Source: Atriophallophorus winterbourni (taxonomy: Eukaryota > Platyhelminthes > Trematoda > Plagiorchiida > Microphallidae). Taken from it: 64,000 bases of DNA. The notes under the pieces were generated by a model. That model was not told where the DNA came from, did no database searches, and was given only the letters and a program-made list of their open reading frames with translations. The stretch is from contig JACCGJ010000557.1 in NCBI GenBank assembly GCA_013407085.1, positions 47,550 through 111,549 on the forward strand, read 5' to 3'. A program made the position numbers and the translations under genes. Below are positions 54,426-64,000 of the stretch, in pieces; the stretch's first letter is position 1, and every line of letters starts with the position of its first letter.

Positions 54426-54507
54426 GCAACCGTAAACTAAAATAATACAAAACAAAACTCGAGGACGATGGACACGGACCTGTAGGAGAGAACTATATAC
54501 AAGAGAC

Positions 54508-54798
54508 TCTAATCTCCGGGTTCTATTCTCGTCTACTCTTGTCCACGCTAGCACGATTCTGCGGAATCGTAATACTTGACTTTTGCGCAGACTTCACGTG
54601 AATACCCTCAGTGGAATAGTTTACCAGGAAACGACGGCGGTCGTGTACTCATTGGACACCGACGAGAAACAAATTACACGAGACCTCGAATCGCTTGAGC
54701 AGAACGTGATCGGGAATGGAATAGAGGCATTTGTATTTCGAGTCACCACCAGCCAATAGATGTTCACCGTCGGAAGAATAAGCAATCGTTTGAAAGTT
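54508..54798 (-). pseudogene. PWP2: PWP2/UTP1 (WD40, small-subunit processome) fragment with in-frame stops
   Basis: PWP2 (UTP1) is a nucleolar tandem WD40 protein of the UTP-B complex needed for 18S rRNA processing. The minus-strand frame starts 'NFQTIAYSSDGEHLLAGGDS' then 'KYKCLYSIPDHVLLKRFEVS' and 'CNLFL', matching the late WD repeat of animal PWP2 (FTALCYSADG...LAGG.SK...KRFEISCNLSL). Further on in the same frame come 'PQNRASVDKSRRE' and 'NPEIRVS', matching 'LPGVRKGDMSSRHFKPEIRV'. TGA at 54649-54651 and TAG at 54523-54525 interrupt it (in frame, 49 and 91 codons from the start). No intron is seen within the matching part. It is flanked on both sides by repeat R1 pieces, so it looks like a relocated dead exon or retrocopy piece. 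Confidence 0.8.
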
Positions 54799-54834
54799 CC
54801 CAGAAAATCAGGCTTGTGCTTTCATACATACATC

Positions 54835-55140
54835 CAGATCACGTGTAGATATTCCTTTTGGGATTTGTTGCTTGAACATTGTGATACCTTTTTGTAATAT
54901 TTGTATGCAGAAGTGGTCTGCGGGTGTATTTAACCGTTGTGGTAATGAAATTGGCCGAAAGAGTCTGAAGATGCTTCGAGATGAGCCTAACGTCAGCTGC
55001 TCGTTTGTAGACCAATCGGCATTTTGTAAACATTCGCTTTCTCAATCAGCTGTTGTTGTGCACTACGATTGTAAGTGAATGGGATTTAGTTCCAATATGC
55101 AGGCACTTGATAAAGTTAAATTTGAACGTCTTACGCACTG
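54835..55140. other. Unassigned, open on both strands
   Basis: A plus frame (54872-55078, 'KWSAGVFNRCGNEIGRKSLK') and a minus frame (54839-55045, 'RLISKHLQTLSANFITTTVK') overlap. Neither is recognised. On the minus strand the region follows repeat H, so it could be the 5' region of an element that carries that repeat (inference). Confidence 0.25.
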
Positions 55141-55144
55141 TGGT

Positions 55145-55400
55145 ATGAAGAATTGTATCCGAGTCTTTAACAAATATCCTCATTTGTATGCATTTCCGTC
55201 ACAAACACACCACGACCGGTTTCATGCTGTTTGCACTCATCAGGTAGGGACAATGAGATCAGGATCCACATGCGCATGCGTTTGAATCAGTAGAAGAATA
55301 GTAAACAAGTTGCGCTTGTATGCCACTGTTGGATAAGGTTTGCACGACCAACCTGTTTAATCACATGAACCCACACTCATGTAAATAAGGTGCGCGTGAT
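55145..55400 (-). repeat. Repeat H, single inverted unit with hammerhead
   Basis: The minus strand reads 'catgtgattaaacaggttgg', 'caacagtggcatacaagcgc', 'atgcgcatgtggatcctgat', then the ribozyme and 'gacggaaatgcatacaaatg'. This matches the units at 37445-37930 block by block. It directly abuts the left inverted end of Penelope-like element B. Confidence 0.7.
55210..55247 (-). ncRNA. Hammerhead ribozyme, repeat H type, intact core
   Basis: On the minus strand: 'ctgatga' (55243-55237), stem II 'gtgc' / 'gcat' with loop aaaca (55236-55224), 'gaaac' (55223-55219), then 'cggtc' with cleavage after 55214. The A-CC-GG-U following GAA is self-complementary, giving a very short stem III as in hammerheads that act as dimers (known for Penelope-like elements). 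Confidence 0.8.
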
Positions 55401-55419
55401 GGAACTGGCATTCTAGCTG

Positions 55420-55466
55420 TTGGACGTTTCGTCATCAAGCTAGATGACATCGTCAGCTGAGCTTCT
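55420..55466 (-). ncRNA. Hammerhead-like motif, left inverted end of Penelope-like element B
   Basis: Minus strand 'ctgacga' (55456-55450; fits CUGANGA), an extra T, stem II 'gtcatc' / 'gatgac' (loop tagctt), 'gaaac' (55430-55426) and 'gtc' (55425-55423). 'acgt' after GAA is self-complementary, a minimal stem III. The unpaired T before stem II is unusual. Confidence 0.65.
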
Positions 55467-55689
55467 TGCGAAGAGTTCGTAATCGTCGTGTTTTCTGGTT
55501 TTTATACGCTGGCCCTTCTGTTTGTTTCCTCGTCATTGGTTGTTCTCAAGGTCTCATGGCTTAATGTTCGGTTCCTCATTGGCACATACATGTCGTCCAA
55601 TAGAACGTGTTGCGGAGTGCTGTATGTGGGGCGTGCGTCCCCTTGCAATCACGTTGGTTCCATTCCAGTTGAATTGATGGTCAACGTGA

Positions 55690-56950
55690 AAAAGATCAAA
55701 CGAAACAACTAGTAAACATGATCAACTTTGCTCTCAAGAGATTGAATTTCAAGCCGCGGATTAACAGTGCTGAATATTTCTAAATGAAACCCGCCGATTC
55801 CCGCATATATTGTCGAAAGAACTACGAAGAAAACTATATCTAGTCAGAGGCTCGAACCATTTCATGCACTCAGCAGAAGCATTTCTCAATAAATACAAAA
55901 TGTGAGGATAACTGATGACGAGCTGATGGTCTCCTTCGATATCACCGCCCTATTTACGTCGATCGACCTTACACTCACCAAACAAACATTCTCATCGCTA
56001 CTAACGGAACAACGTATCGCTGAAATCGAATCACCCATGATGAACTAATGACGCTCGTGAATCTTTCTTCTTCCTCTTCTTCTTCTTCTTCACACAATAC
56101 AAGTTTAATGAAAAAATAAATGAGCATATCAAATGAACTTCAAGGGTCACCTATCTCTGGTAGTAGTAATAAAGAAATTGGAACTCATTGCCATTCCTCT
56201 AATAGAACCGAAACTCCGGGTACGCTAGGTGGACGACACCTTCGTCATAATCAATAAATCGCAAGTCAAATACACTCATAGAGTACTAAATTGTGTCTTC
56301 ACACGCAAGTGCACGAAAGAAACAGAAACCAACAGGTGCCTACCGTTTTGGGATGTCCTCGTCACTAGAAGCGACACAGGATCCATTCAGACAAGTGTCT
56401 ATCGAAAACACACACATATGGACCAAATTCTAAACTTCAAAAGCAAACATCCGATTACGCACAAAAGGAGATGTTTACGAACGCTGTTCCTCCAAGCATT
56501 GTAACTCTCCTAAAACGTTGGTGCAAGAAGAAAGATACCCTTTTCCAGGTCCCCAAGAAAAACGGTTACCCGAAGAACTTTACATTGAGATACAAATCGC
56601 CAAAAAGCTTTTTTACGAAGCAACCAAATTCACAGGTCAGGAAACTCTTACCATGCATTAGGAATGTTTCAGAAGTCGCTGCAAGAGTAGTGCGACTACT
56701 TGGAATCAACGTTGCATACAGAGTTTCGCGAACACTCCGCAATCAGCTGTGCAAATTGAAAGATGGCTTGGTCTACAAAATCCCATGCGCGAATTGTGAC
56801 CAAGAAGGACATCAATTCAACTGGAATGGAACCAACGGGACGCACGCCCCACATACAGCACTCCACAACACGTTCAATTGTACGACATGTATGTGCCAAT
56901 GAGGAACCGAACATTAAGTCGTGTGACCTTGAGAACAACAAATGACGAAG
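55690..56950 (+). pseudogene. Penelope-like element B: RT and truncated GIY-YIG
   Basis: RT pieces: 'ELMVSFDITALFTSIDLTL' (block A Asp), 'GSPISG' remnant at about 56145, catalytic 'RWTTPSS' in one frame but 'VDDTFVIINKSQVK' in the frame beginning 56229, 'CLPFWDVLVTRSDTGSIQT', 'SVYRKHTHMDQILNFKSKH'. After a frame change: 'KKNGYPKNFTLRY' and 'DGLVYKIPCANCDQ', the start of the GIY-YIG domain, which then jumps to 'EGHQFNWNGTN'; the central nuclease part with the YIG, Arg and His is deleted. Many stops. It lacks a functional endonuclease. Confidence 0.85.
56064..56091 (+). repeat. (TTC)n microsatellite inside the RT relic
   Basis: 'tttcttcttcctcttcttct' interrupts the RT of Penelope-like element B between block A and the GSPIS block. 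Confidence 0.85.
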
Positions 56951-57012
56951 CAAGAAACAGAAGAGCCAGCTTATAAAAATCAGAAAACACGACGATTACA
57001 AACACATCGCAA

Positions 57013-57066
57013 GAAGCTCAGCTGACGATGTCATCTAGCTTGATGACGAAACGTCCCACAGCTACA
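57013..57066 (+). ncRNA. Hammerhead-like motif, right end of Penelope-like element B
   Basis: 'ctgacga' (57023-57029), extra T, stem II 'gtcatc' (57031-57036) with 'gatgac' (57043-57048), 'gaaac' (57049-57053), 'gtc' (57054-57056). Flanking 'agct' before and after can pair as part of stem I. Short hammerheads at the ends of Penelope-like elements are established; the bulged T leaves activity uncertain. Confidence 0.68.
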
Positions 57067-57097
57067 ATGCCAGTTCAGCGAACACAGAACGCACAAC

Positions 57098-57145
57098 ATA
57101 CTATCAGGTTGCCCAGGCCTATACAGATACGAGAAAGGAAATAGA
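57098..57145 (-). repeat. Repeat R1 fragment at the right edge of Penelope-like element B
   Basis: 'tactatcaggttgcccaggc' is the reverse complement of the central part of repeat R1 and begins about 25 bp after the element's end. Confidence 0.65.
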
Positions 57146-57394
57146 AATATCGTAAAAATCAATTATGACATTAATGTGGAAAGTATTTTCATTGTACAAT
57201 GAGCAGAACATTGCTGCTGTGATTGCTTTACTTGAATTTTTCAATTTCGCTAAATCTTTGTTTCCGGGGTTTTGGTATCCACGATATTAGACACAATTTG
57301 CATTGAATACTTTGGACAGTAACTCACTCTTCCGTGAGACAATTCATTTTCTATCTCGAGTGACTTGTTTTCATTGTTTATGCTGTCATACTAC
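57146..57394. other. No recognised feature
   Basis: AT-rich sequence between the R1 fragment and the GC-richer leader of the next LINE. No gene seen. Confidence 0.4.
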
Positions 57395-60300
57395 TTGTAG
57401 CCCATGGACTGGATCCGGTCGCGCTAGGGGACTGGACCTTAACGTGTTGCGATGGTTTGTGTACCTTCATGACCCATTGAGCTATACTGGGTGGTGCCTT
57501 TTGGTGCCAGCAGAGCTACTCATACCAGGAAGGTCGATGGATAGAGGTCAGACAAACTCAGTCTCAAGCCACTGCCTTGTGGTTCAGGCTTTTTAGCCAA
57601 AGGCTCCGGGTGGGGCCCCCTAAGCTAACCCCCTACTTCGGTCTGGGCAAACGGGTAGTATCACGCCCACAAGCAATTATGAAAATAAAGGTAAAAATGA
57701 CAGATCCCGTGCTCTCACGCTCTCTGCTCTCAAGCTCTTTGCTCTCTGCTCAAAATGCTTTACATGATCTCACACTGCATGCAAACTTTTTTAATAACTG
57801 TTTTCCGTTTTGTGGTTCTTTGGTTAGCCCTGACAGAAGTGCAGCTTGTTCATCGAGGTTTCCAAATTCAGCTACTTCGCATATTTTGCCTGCTTCGAAT
57901 GCCTCCAGAGCGTTCTTCCGCCCACGCGTACCATTCAAATTAGCTGCGTTTAATGTACGGACTTTAGCTAGCATCGGACAGCAGGCAGCTTTGGCTCGCA
58001 CGCTTGATAGCCTCGAAGTCGATGTGTGCTGTTTGTCGGAAACACGCATGCATAACTCTAGCTCAGTTACACGATTGTCTAACCCTTCGAACTTACGTAA
58101 GTCACACTATCTACGTTTGTCCACTGATGACGATGCCATGGTATCTGGTCGAGCTGGTGTCGGAATCGTCTTGAGTGAGCGAGCTGAGGTCGCACTGTTA
58201 GACTGGATCCCAGTCGACAGTCGCCTTTGTGCAGTAAGACTACAGGGTTCGTGCAAAAAAAGGCCGATTTCGCAACCAATCCCGCGACCTGTTTGTGGTT
58301 GCTGCCTATGCACCGACTAATTGTAGCTCTGAACGTGACAAGGATGAGTTTTATGGAAGATTACAAGAACTCATTAGACTTGCATCGAGAAGTGACATCG
58401 TTGTCTTAGCTGGAGACATGAACGCACGTGTAGGCCGTCTATCTTCAAACGAGCATTTCGTGGATGGAATGTTTGATCTCGATTGTCGTCGTAATGATAA
58501 CGGAGAATGATTGCTTGGCTTGTTCTCAAAGCACAGATTGTACCTTACCAGCACTAACTTCCGCCATTCGAAGCGTCACTGTTCCACCTGGAAATCTCCA
58601 TCGGCGGCCTCGTTCACGCAAATTGACCATATTGCTATCAGCTAGTCGTGGCGAGGGAGTGTGCCAGATTGCAAGATTCATACTGGGGCACCTGTCTAGA
58701 GTCAAATCATGCGTATGTTTATTCTAAGCTCTCGATACGTTTTGGCGGGAAACGTAGAAACGTTGCAAGGCAGTTGAAAGTTGTGAGGCTCAATGATCTC
58801 CCTGTTCTCGAGGAGTTTCAGGCCAATTTGAACGTGCGTCTTTCTGGAGTTACCAGATGAACAATGGAGTGGGATACAAACCTCTTTGGAAACAGCCGCG
58901 TTGGATACTTGTGGGGTGACTTCCCAAGTAGCTCAACACTGGGTTTCTGCAAATTTTCTTTAACTAATGGACCAACGTCGGTTGCTTTCTGCCGTCACAT
59001 ACATAATACGTCACGAAGGTTTATTTAACGTAAACTGTAGCGATGGGCAGAACATTTTGAGGCACAGTTTAACTGTCCCTCTGCACCCACTGATTTCGAG
59101 GATAAGGAACACTGTATACCATTGTCAATTTCGTTCGAGGCTCCAACTCAACCAGAGATTTACAATGTACTCCGGAGCCTTGAGCGCCATCGGGCATCAC
59201 GTGCTGATGCCTTTGTACCGTCATTGTTCAAGGATGTCGGGTTAACTCTAGTTTGCAAACTTCAAGCGCTGTTCACCAACTTATGGGCTGAGGAACGCGT
59301 TCCGATTCCTTGTAGAGAATCAGTAATTCCTCCGATTTTCAAGAAAAATGGACTGCGCGATTCCTGTGAAAATCATCGGGTTATCAGTCCCATTTCAGTA
59401 GCTCCTAAAATACTGGTCTCCATCCTGCTTCACCGATTGAGTACCAAACGGGAAGAACAAATCCTCGAGGAGCATACTGGTTTTCGTGCCGGTCGAGGGT
59501 GCATAGATCAAGTCTTCACACTCCGTTAGTTACTGGAGCAACGTCACTCATTTCGCAGACCAACTATCGTGGTATTCCTTGACATCCGATTGACATTCGA
59601 TTCAATCGATCGCGAAAGTCTTTGGAACTGTGTGCTGAGACATGGAGTGCCCGAGAATTATGTTTGAATCATGAAAGCATTAGATTGCAAAACTTCGGGC
59701 AGGGTTCGAGCGTACGGAGAATTATTGTCCTCGATGAATATCTCCAGCGTCGTTCCCTTTTAACTTCACGATCGACGATGTCCTGAGAAAAGCTTTAGCT
59801 GGTCCGGTGGGCGCAGGTGTTGAACTTCTGCCGGGTGAGAGAGCTACCGATCCAGAGTATGCGGATGACATCGCACTTCTGGGAGATGACTCTCATATAA
59901 TGCAACAATCCCTGGACCGCCTGGTACCTGAAGCTTCAAGGTATGGCATGTGCTGTGCGCCTAGCGAGTGTAAAACACCGAGGACAGGAGCGGCTCTCTT
60001 CCAAATCTAACTGTGTGCAATGTCAATCTTAAATTGGTCGACAGCTTTGTTTACGTTGTAGTTGTATCTCTGCTGCCGGTTGTGTCGAGGCGAGATCTCA
60101 CGTGTTCGCAAAGCGTGTGTAGCGTTTGCTAACCTCCGCCATTTGTGTCGTCGACGCGATGTTTCACTCCATACTAAAGCCGAGTGTACAACGCAGTGGT
60201 GCGTGCTATCCTCCTTTATGGCTGCGAAACCTGGTCTATCCGAGCGGAAAATGTCCATCGGCTTTCTGTCTTTGAGACCCGTTGCCTGCGTAGGATTGTT

Positions 60301-60490
60301 CGCATTCGGTGGCAACATCGCGTTACAAATATAGATGTCTGCAAGCGGGTGTTAGGACCAGAAGGCCGCGGACAGAGAAATGCTGATGCTTGCTCGTTTG
60401 CGATGGTTGCGACATGTTTTAGGAATAGCTCCTCACGGTTTACCATACCGCGCCTTATTCGCATAGCCTGGCAGAAACTGCTTCATGAGA
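57395..60490 (+). pseudogene. Family F LINE (AP endonuclease plus RT), decayed but nearly full length
   Basis: A GC-rich leader (57395-57660, 'ccgggtggggccccc') precedes the ORF. Endonuclease: 'KLAAFNVRTLASIGQQAALA' (Asn), 'CCLSETRMHN' (Glu), 'GRAGVGIVLSERAEVALLDW', a frame break near 58260, 'VVAAYAPTNC' (Tyr), 'VVLAGDMNARVGRL' (Asp/Asn). RT: 'FVPSLFKDVGLTLVC', 'PIPCRESVIPPIFKKNGLRD', 'EHTGFRAGRGCIDQVFTLR', 'VFLDIRLTFDSIDRESLWN', catalytic 'PEYADDIALLGDDS', 'ILLYGCETWSIRAENVHRL'. At least five stops or frameshifts break it, one directly after 'CRRNDNGE' (58510). It resembles LINEs common in trematodes; I leave the clade open between RTE and relatives. Confidence 0.88.
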
Positions 60491-61080
60491 ACGATGATGA
60501 CCATGAAAATAAAGTTTGCAATGAATCGGTTATAGTAAGTTTTTGGTAACTTTTCGCTTCTCAACACAGAAGCTTTGTCAGACCAAGGGTGTCCGTAGGA
60601 ACAGTGTTCAGGTATAAATGGCATTCTCTTGACCAATCCTGAGTTCACTAAGCTAGACAGGGGAGATCAAGATAATTGATCACACCTAATTGCTGTGTTC
60701 ATCCCTAATTGTTTAATAATTGTACAGCTCAGCGTATGCCGACACACTGCTTACGTAATCATGTGCGTATTAGGTGTGATGTTCGTTAATCCTAATCCGC
60801 TGCAAAATCGAACGCCAGATTGTTGAGATATCCGCCCCATCCTGACGATGACCATCATTTTGTGGGCCTAATACTCAAAGTCAGCTCACTACATGAACGA
60901 GTTTACATAGGATCTAACGTCGTGTTGTAGACTAGCAAAGCCCACATTGCAAATTTTTCACAATTCGCGTCAACAGTGCCCTCGACGATTAAACTTATTT
61001 CTCCGTCAGTCAGTAACTCATGCTTCTATTTGGATTGTTCGATTAATCCTGCACGTTGTCAAGTGGAGTGATGAGGACAG
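60491..61080. other. No recognised feature
   Basis: Beyond the LINE F terminus I find no coding motif or repeat match. It may contain the element's 3' UTR at the start. Confidence 0.4.
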
Positions 61081-61084
61081 CTGT

Positions 61085-61422
61085 TTATGATACATGTGAA
61101 AACCGCAATGAAGCTCTCGTGCTGATGTTGCTTTACTCGTTCACGAAACTTGTTTGAATACATGTTCCATACGGGGTGTAGGCACCTCATCCAATTTGGT
61201 TTGTGCTTACTTTTCTATAAAATCCGTAGCAATCAAGTGCGGCCCTCTCCCGTCTTTCAGGATTGCAGTTTTCATGGTTGTGTAGCAGTTATGTATGCAG
61301 TCACAAACCTGGATCCAGGCAAAGTGCAGCACAGTTAGAAACTTCACGTGTGGTTTCCCAGTTTTGAGCAGTTAAGCATCTGGTACATGATACCGCTGTA
61401 ATGTTGTCTCTGATAATGATTC
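61085..61422 (-). repeat. LINE-associated 3' flank repeat, copy 2, with an R1 piece inserted
   Basis: It matches 1-245 from 'cgttcacgaaacttgtttga' to 'tgttgtctctgataatgat'. An extra segment at about 61292-61372 contains 'caaacctggatccaggcaaa', the inverted end of repeat R1, and is absent from copy 1. Confidence 0.6.
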
Positions 61423-61779
61423 AAGGTAATTCAAGGTTTTTGATGGTCTAGTGAGCAAGAAGCTTAACAATAACCATAGATTTGTAGACATGAATGAAAA
61501 TTATGTATAAAACATGATAAGCTGTTTGATTAAACATAAGTATTCGGGAAACGAATAATTCAATGAAAAATTTATAATTTCGTCTCAAAGTCAAGCAAGC
61601 TAGTGGAGTGAGTAACAGAAGAAGGTAACCTTTTCCAAGTAAAACAGACACGGACAGAGTAAAAATACCTTCTACAGTTCAGGCGGGAATGGTGTACGAC
61701 CAGCACATATTCATGGGTGCGATAATGTCTCGCATTCCTTCGCGTGAATAAATCCTGTAATTGATGGTCCGGGCTATGG

Positions 61780-62165
61780 AATTTTTTAAAAAGTAGGATA
61801 AGTTTTCCTCTGATTCGTCGATCGGGAAAGTCGAACAGAATCAGGTGATCTATCCTTTTTTACAGGGCTTGTTTCGGGTGCTGAGAACTAGTTTTGTTGA
61901 GCGGTGATAGATTCGCTTCATAAGTTCAACATCCTTCTTGAACCACGGAGACCATGACTGCACACCGTATTCCATGACTGGTCTCAAGTATGTATACAAA
62001 ATCCTGAGGAATATCCTGTGCAAAAGCTTCCCAAATACCCGTTTGAGTAGATTAAGAACACGTGTTGCCTTTGTAAATGCAGTGTTAGTTTGAAGTGAGG
62101 TTTTTAAACTCGAGCATATCCAGATACCCAAGTTGTTTACGTTTTGGCACCGACATTTTATTTGC
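61780..62165 (-). pseudogene. Family A-like LINE RT C-terminal fragment
   Basis: Minus strand reads 'MGIWICSSLKTSLQTNTAFT', 'ILYTYLRPVMEYGVQSWSPW' and 'RIYHRSTKLVLSTRNKP', matching 'LGVWICGSLKNSVHCEVIYK' and 'YHRATKLVRGFRDL' of the 26.2-26.5 kb element. About 90 codons; the rest of the C-terminus down to 61780 is unreadable. Confidence 0.8.
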
Positions 62166-62202
62166 TAGGTAGCATTCTTTTGAACAAGCTTATTAAATCT
62201 AT

Positions 62203-62226
62203 TTTCACACACACACACACACACCA
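62203..62226 (+). repeat. (CA)n microsatellite
   Basis: About ten CA units followed by 'ccacaac'. Confidence 0.95.
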
Positions 62227-62229
62227 CAA

Positions 62230-62452
62230 CATATTATATATATATATATATATAGATATAATATATATAACATTATATCTAATATATATACCGTATTTTT
62301 GCGACTATGAGGCGACATAAAAAAACGATGTATGAAAGTGTATGTTCACCTTGAATATTATATATATATAATATATATAATATATATATAATCATTATTA
62401 TATATTGATATATATATATAATAAATAATATATATATATATAACGTAAACTA
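62230..62452 (+). repeat. (TA)n-rich tracts with a 45-bp interruption
   Basis: Two long AT dinucleotide tracts (62230-62300 and 62357-62452) flank a non-repetitive part ('gactatgaggcgacataaaa'). The tracts are self-complementary and could extrude cruciforms. Confidence 0.9.
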
Positions 62453-62454
62453 GA

Positions 62455-62955
62455 ATGTTGCTGTGACCTCATTTAGAAGAGGATCAAGGGAACGTTCATC
62501 AGTTACGAGGTGAGGGATTTTTTTTACGTTCATTCGGCAATCAACATTCATTCACAGCTTGAAGTGTTTTCCATCGTAATAAACCAATCAACAATTATGA
62601 CGCGTTATCAGTGGCATCGTGATCCGTCGCTCTTTTCGTGATACTATTGAATTAAGATCGATTCAGGGACAATCATCCGGACAAGCAAAGATTCAAAACT
62701 TGTCATCTGTCAGCGTTTAATAGTGTGGTTCTACGTGAAATGGTCTCTGTGATCTATTTAACTGAGCCTCTGCTTATATTCTGGTTCAAAGGTTGATGGA
62801 ACACTCAAGTCACCGCGCCACTTGAAGGTTTCTTCCAATCAACTCTTTGTTCATTCATTGGTTTGGTAGAGTCAAATTGGATCAGTCGTTTTCAGCCCAT
62901 CCGCTTCCATTACTCTCTTATTTTGTTCTTTGAATCAAAACTACGACACATTCGA
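62455..62955. other. No recognised feature
   Basis: Unique-looking sequence with no open frame or repeat match that I can support. Confidence 0.4.
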
Positions 62956-62959
62956 TCAA

Positions 62960-63420
62960 ATAATGTCCGTTCTAAAGCTATTCTGCAGAGCATGTTCACT
63001 CTAATATGACAGCTTCACCTACGCTGGTTGGGTCATGTGTACAGAATGAAAATTGGTCGTATTCTAAAAGACCTACTTTATGGTGAATTGAATTCGGAAA
63101 GTCGACACTTGGGCAGTCCCCACTTACGGTACAATTTTTTGCAAAAAGAGATACGAAAGCTCTCAGCATTGACCCTTCGAGTTGTGAAGAACTTGCGCTT
63201 GACCGCTTAATTTAGAGGCACTGTGTAAAGCTATGCCGGTCAGGAGCTGAACATAGATCACGCTGCAACTGACGCTGATTGACTGAGTACTGCCTATCGC
63301 CGTGAGCGCTGCGGGGGATCTTGTCATTCCCGAATCGATTTATTATAAAAGCTGCGGAGCATGAAGCCATCATGCGTTTGTGATGTACATCCAAGTTCGA
63401 TATCGTCCGAAGGAGGCCGA
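62960..63420 (+). pseudogene. Family E LINE C-terminal tail, fragment
   Basis: Plus strand gives 'LRWLGHVYRMKIGRILKDLL' and 'YGELNSESRHLGSPHLRY', then broken frames ending in 'gatgtacatccaagttcgat', the same order as 43.62-44.06 kb (where 'gatgtacatccatggtcgac' closes the element). Several stops; no RT. Confidence 0.8.
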
Positions 63421-64000
63421 GAACAACGTGGGCGTTGTTGACTTGTCCAATGGTAGATTGAAAGCTTTCAAGGGGTAAACTCGAATTGCAATCTACAATT
63501 CCCTAAAAAAAGTTATTCCAGCTAATTAGTAAACAAATCTCTACTTTTTAGCCGCACGACCACACTTCGGTGAGTGATCCTTACAGTGGATTCAGACTGC
63601 TCATTCAGATAAGTGTAAGTGACTAATGTATAAAACAATCACACTTTGATTTCGCTCAACCCAGGATAGAATTGTCATCCAATGATGGTAAGGTCAATCT
63701 CATTTAAAACTTACTCAAAATGTAACCACATTCATGACTTTTTAACGCCCACCGATTTCACTCGTACTGTCTCTCCTTGCTGCGGGCACTTTAGACACCC
63801 ATTATTTTCAGAGGTCGATTTTTCTCCACACTAGATCCGTCATTCATTGTCTGGGTGTGCAAATTTTATTTCACATTGGCTGTAATGTGGACTGTATTTT
63901 ATTTCATTCTCGTGCTTTTTCTAACCTTTTTACCACAACAAATGTTAGTTGTTGTGAACATGTATGCGAATACAACTGTTTCGTTCAAGCCCATGCGTTT
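63421..64000. other. No recognised feature
   Basis: No coding motif, repeat match or RNA gene is seen to the end of the window. Confidence 0.4.

Larger units (their letters stand above)
55406..57075 (+). mobile_element. Penelope-like element B with inverted terminal copies and terminal hammerheads
   Basis: The right end (56803-57072), comprising the ORF 3' part and a hammerhead-like motif, is repeated in inverted orientation at the left end (55406-55685), so the element has inverted terminal repeats of about 270-280 bp. Between them lies a broken RT and a truncated GIY-YIG region. The arms have diverged noticeably, so the insertion is old. Confidence 0.82.

Noticed and set aside
1..64000. 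CRISPR arrays, operons, bacterial promoters or terminators
   Set aside because: The window is eukaryotic repeat-rich DNA; the only regular repeats are transposon-derived or microsatellites.

Overview
The window reads as genomic DNA of a parasitic flatworm, most likely a schistosomatid blood fluke (Schistosoma or Trichobilharzia-like). Four things point there: (i) a host gene whose first introns are only 26-40 bp long while later ones are longer, a known schistosome habit; (ii) a tRNA-derived SINE carrying a hammerhead ribozyme of the S-mansoni-alpha (Sm-alpha) kind; (iii) an RTE-clade LINE close to the SR2 type and CsRn1/Boudicca-like Gypsy elements with a tRNA-Trp-like primer site; (iv) Penelope-like elements with GIY-YIG ends. 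Species assignment is inference; no marker gene is present.

Most of the 64 kb is transposon sequence, much of it nested. Left part (1-19.8 kb): LINE tails, one broken Gypsy copy (2.9-5 kb, +), LINE relics, one nearly full-length Gypsy copy with both LTRs (7.06-11.08 kb, -), a LINE RT relic, a Gypsy integrase relic, an uninterrupted 1031-codon RTE LINE (14-17.1 kb, +), LTR edge fragments and a decayed PHD-finger LINE. Middle (20.7-32.7 kb): a minus-strand LINE whose reverse transcriptase is split by insertion of an almost intact two-ORF LINE (22.2-27 kb), then a second two-ORF LINE (27.3-31.2 kb) and a relic.

Host gene content is small. The first eleven exons of MSH5 (meiotic MutS homologue) lie at 33.5-37.0 kb (+) and join in phase to 422 codons; its ATPase exons are not seen in the remaining 27 kb. 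One NF-YC histone-fold exon is at 53.4 kb (+). A stop-containing fragment of PWP2/UTP1 (WD40, ribosome biogenesis) is at 54.5-54.8 kb (-), wedged between SINE pieces.

Right part (38-63.4 kb): LINE relics, a large near-palindrome (44.56-50.52 kb, 115-bp spacer) whose right arm runs directly into a 1000-N assembly gap, a rearranged Penelope-like element (51.5-53.1 kb), a second one with inverted termini that each carry a hammerhead-like motif (55.4-57.1 kb), a decayed LINE (57.4-60.5 kb) and LINE tails. At least five hammerhead-like motifs of three kinds occur: Sm-alpha type (35.68 kb), a roughly 230-bp tandem repeat type (37.68 and 55.22 kb), and the Penelope terminal type (55.43 and 57.03 kb).
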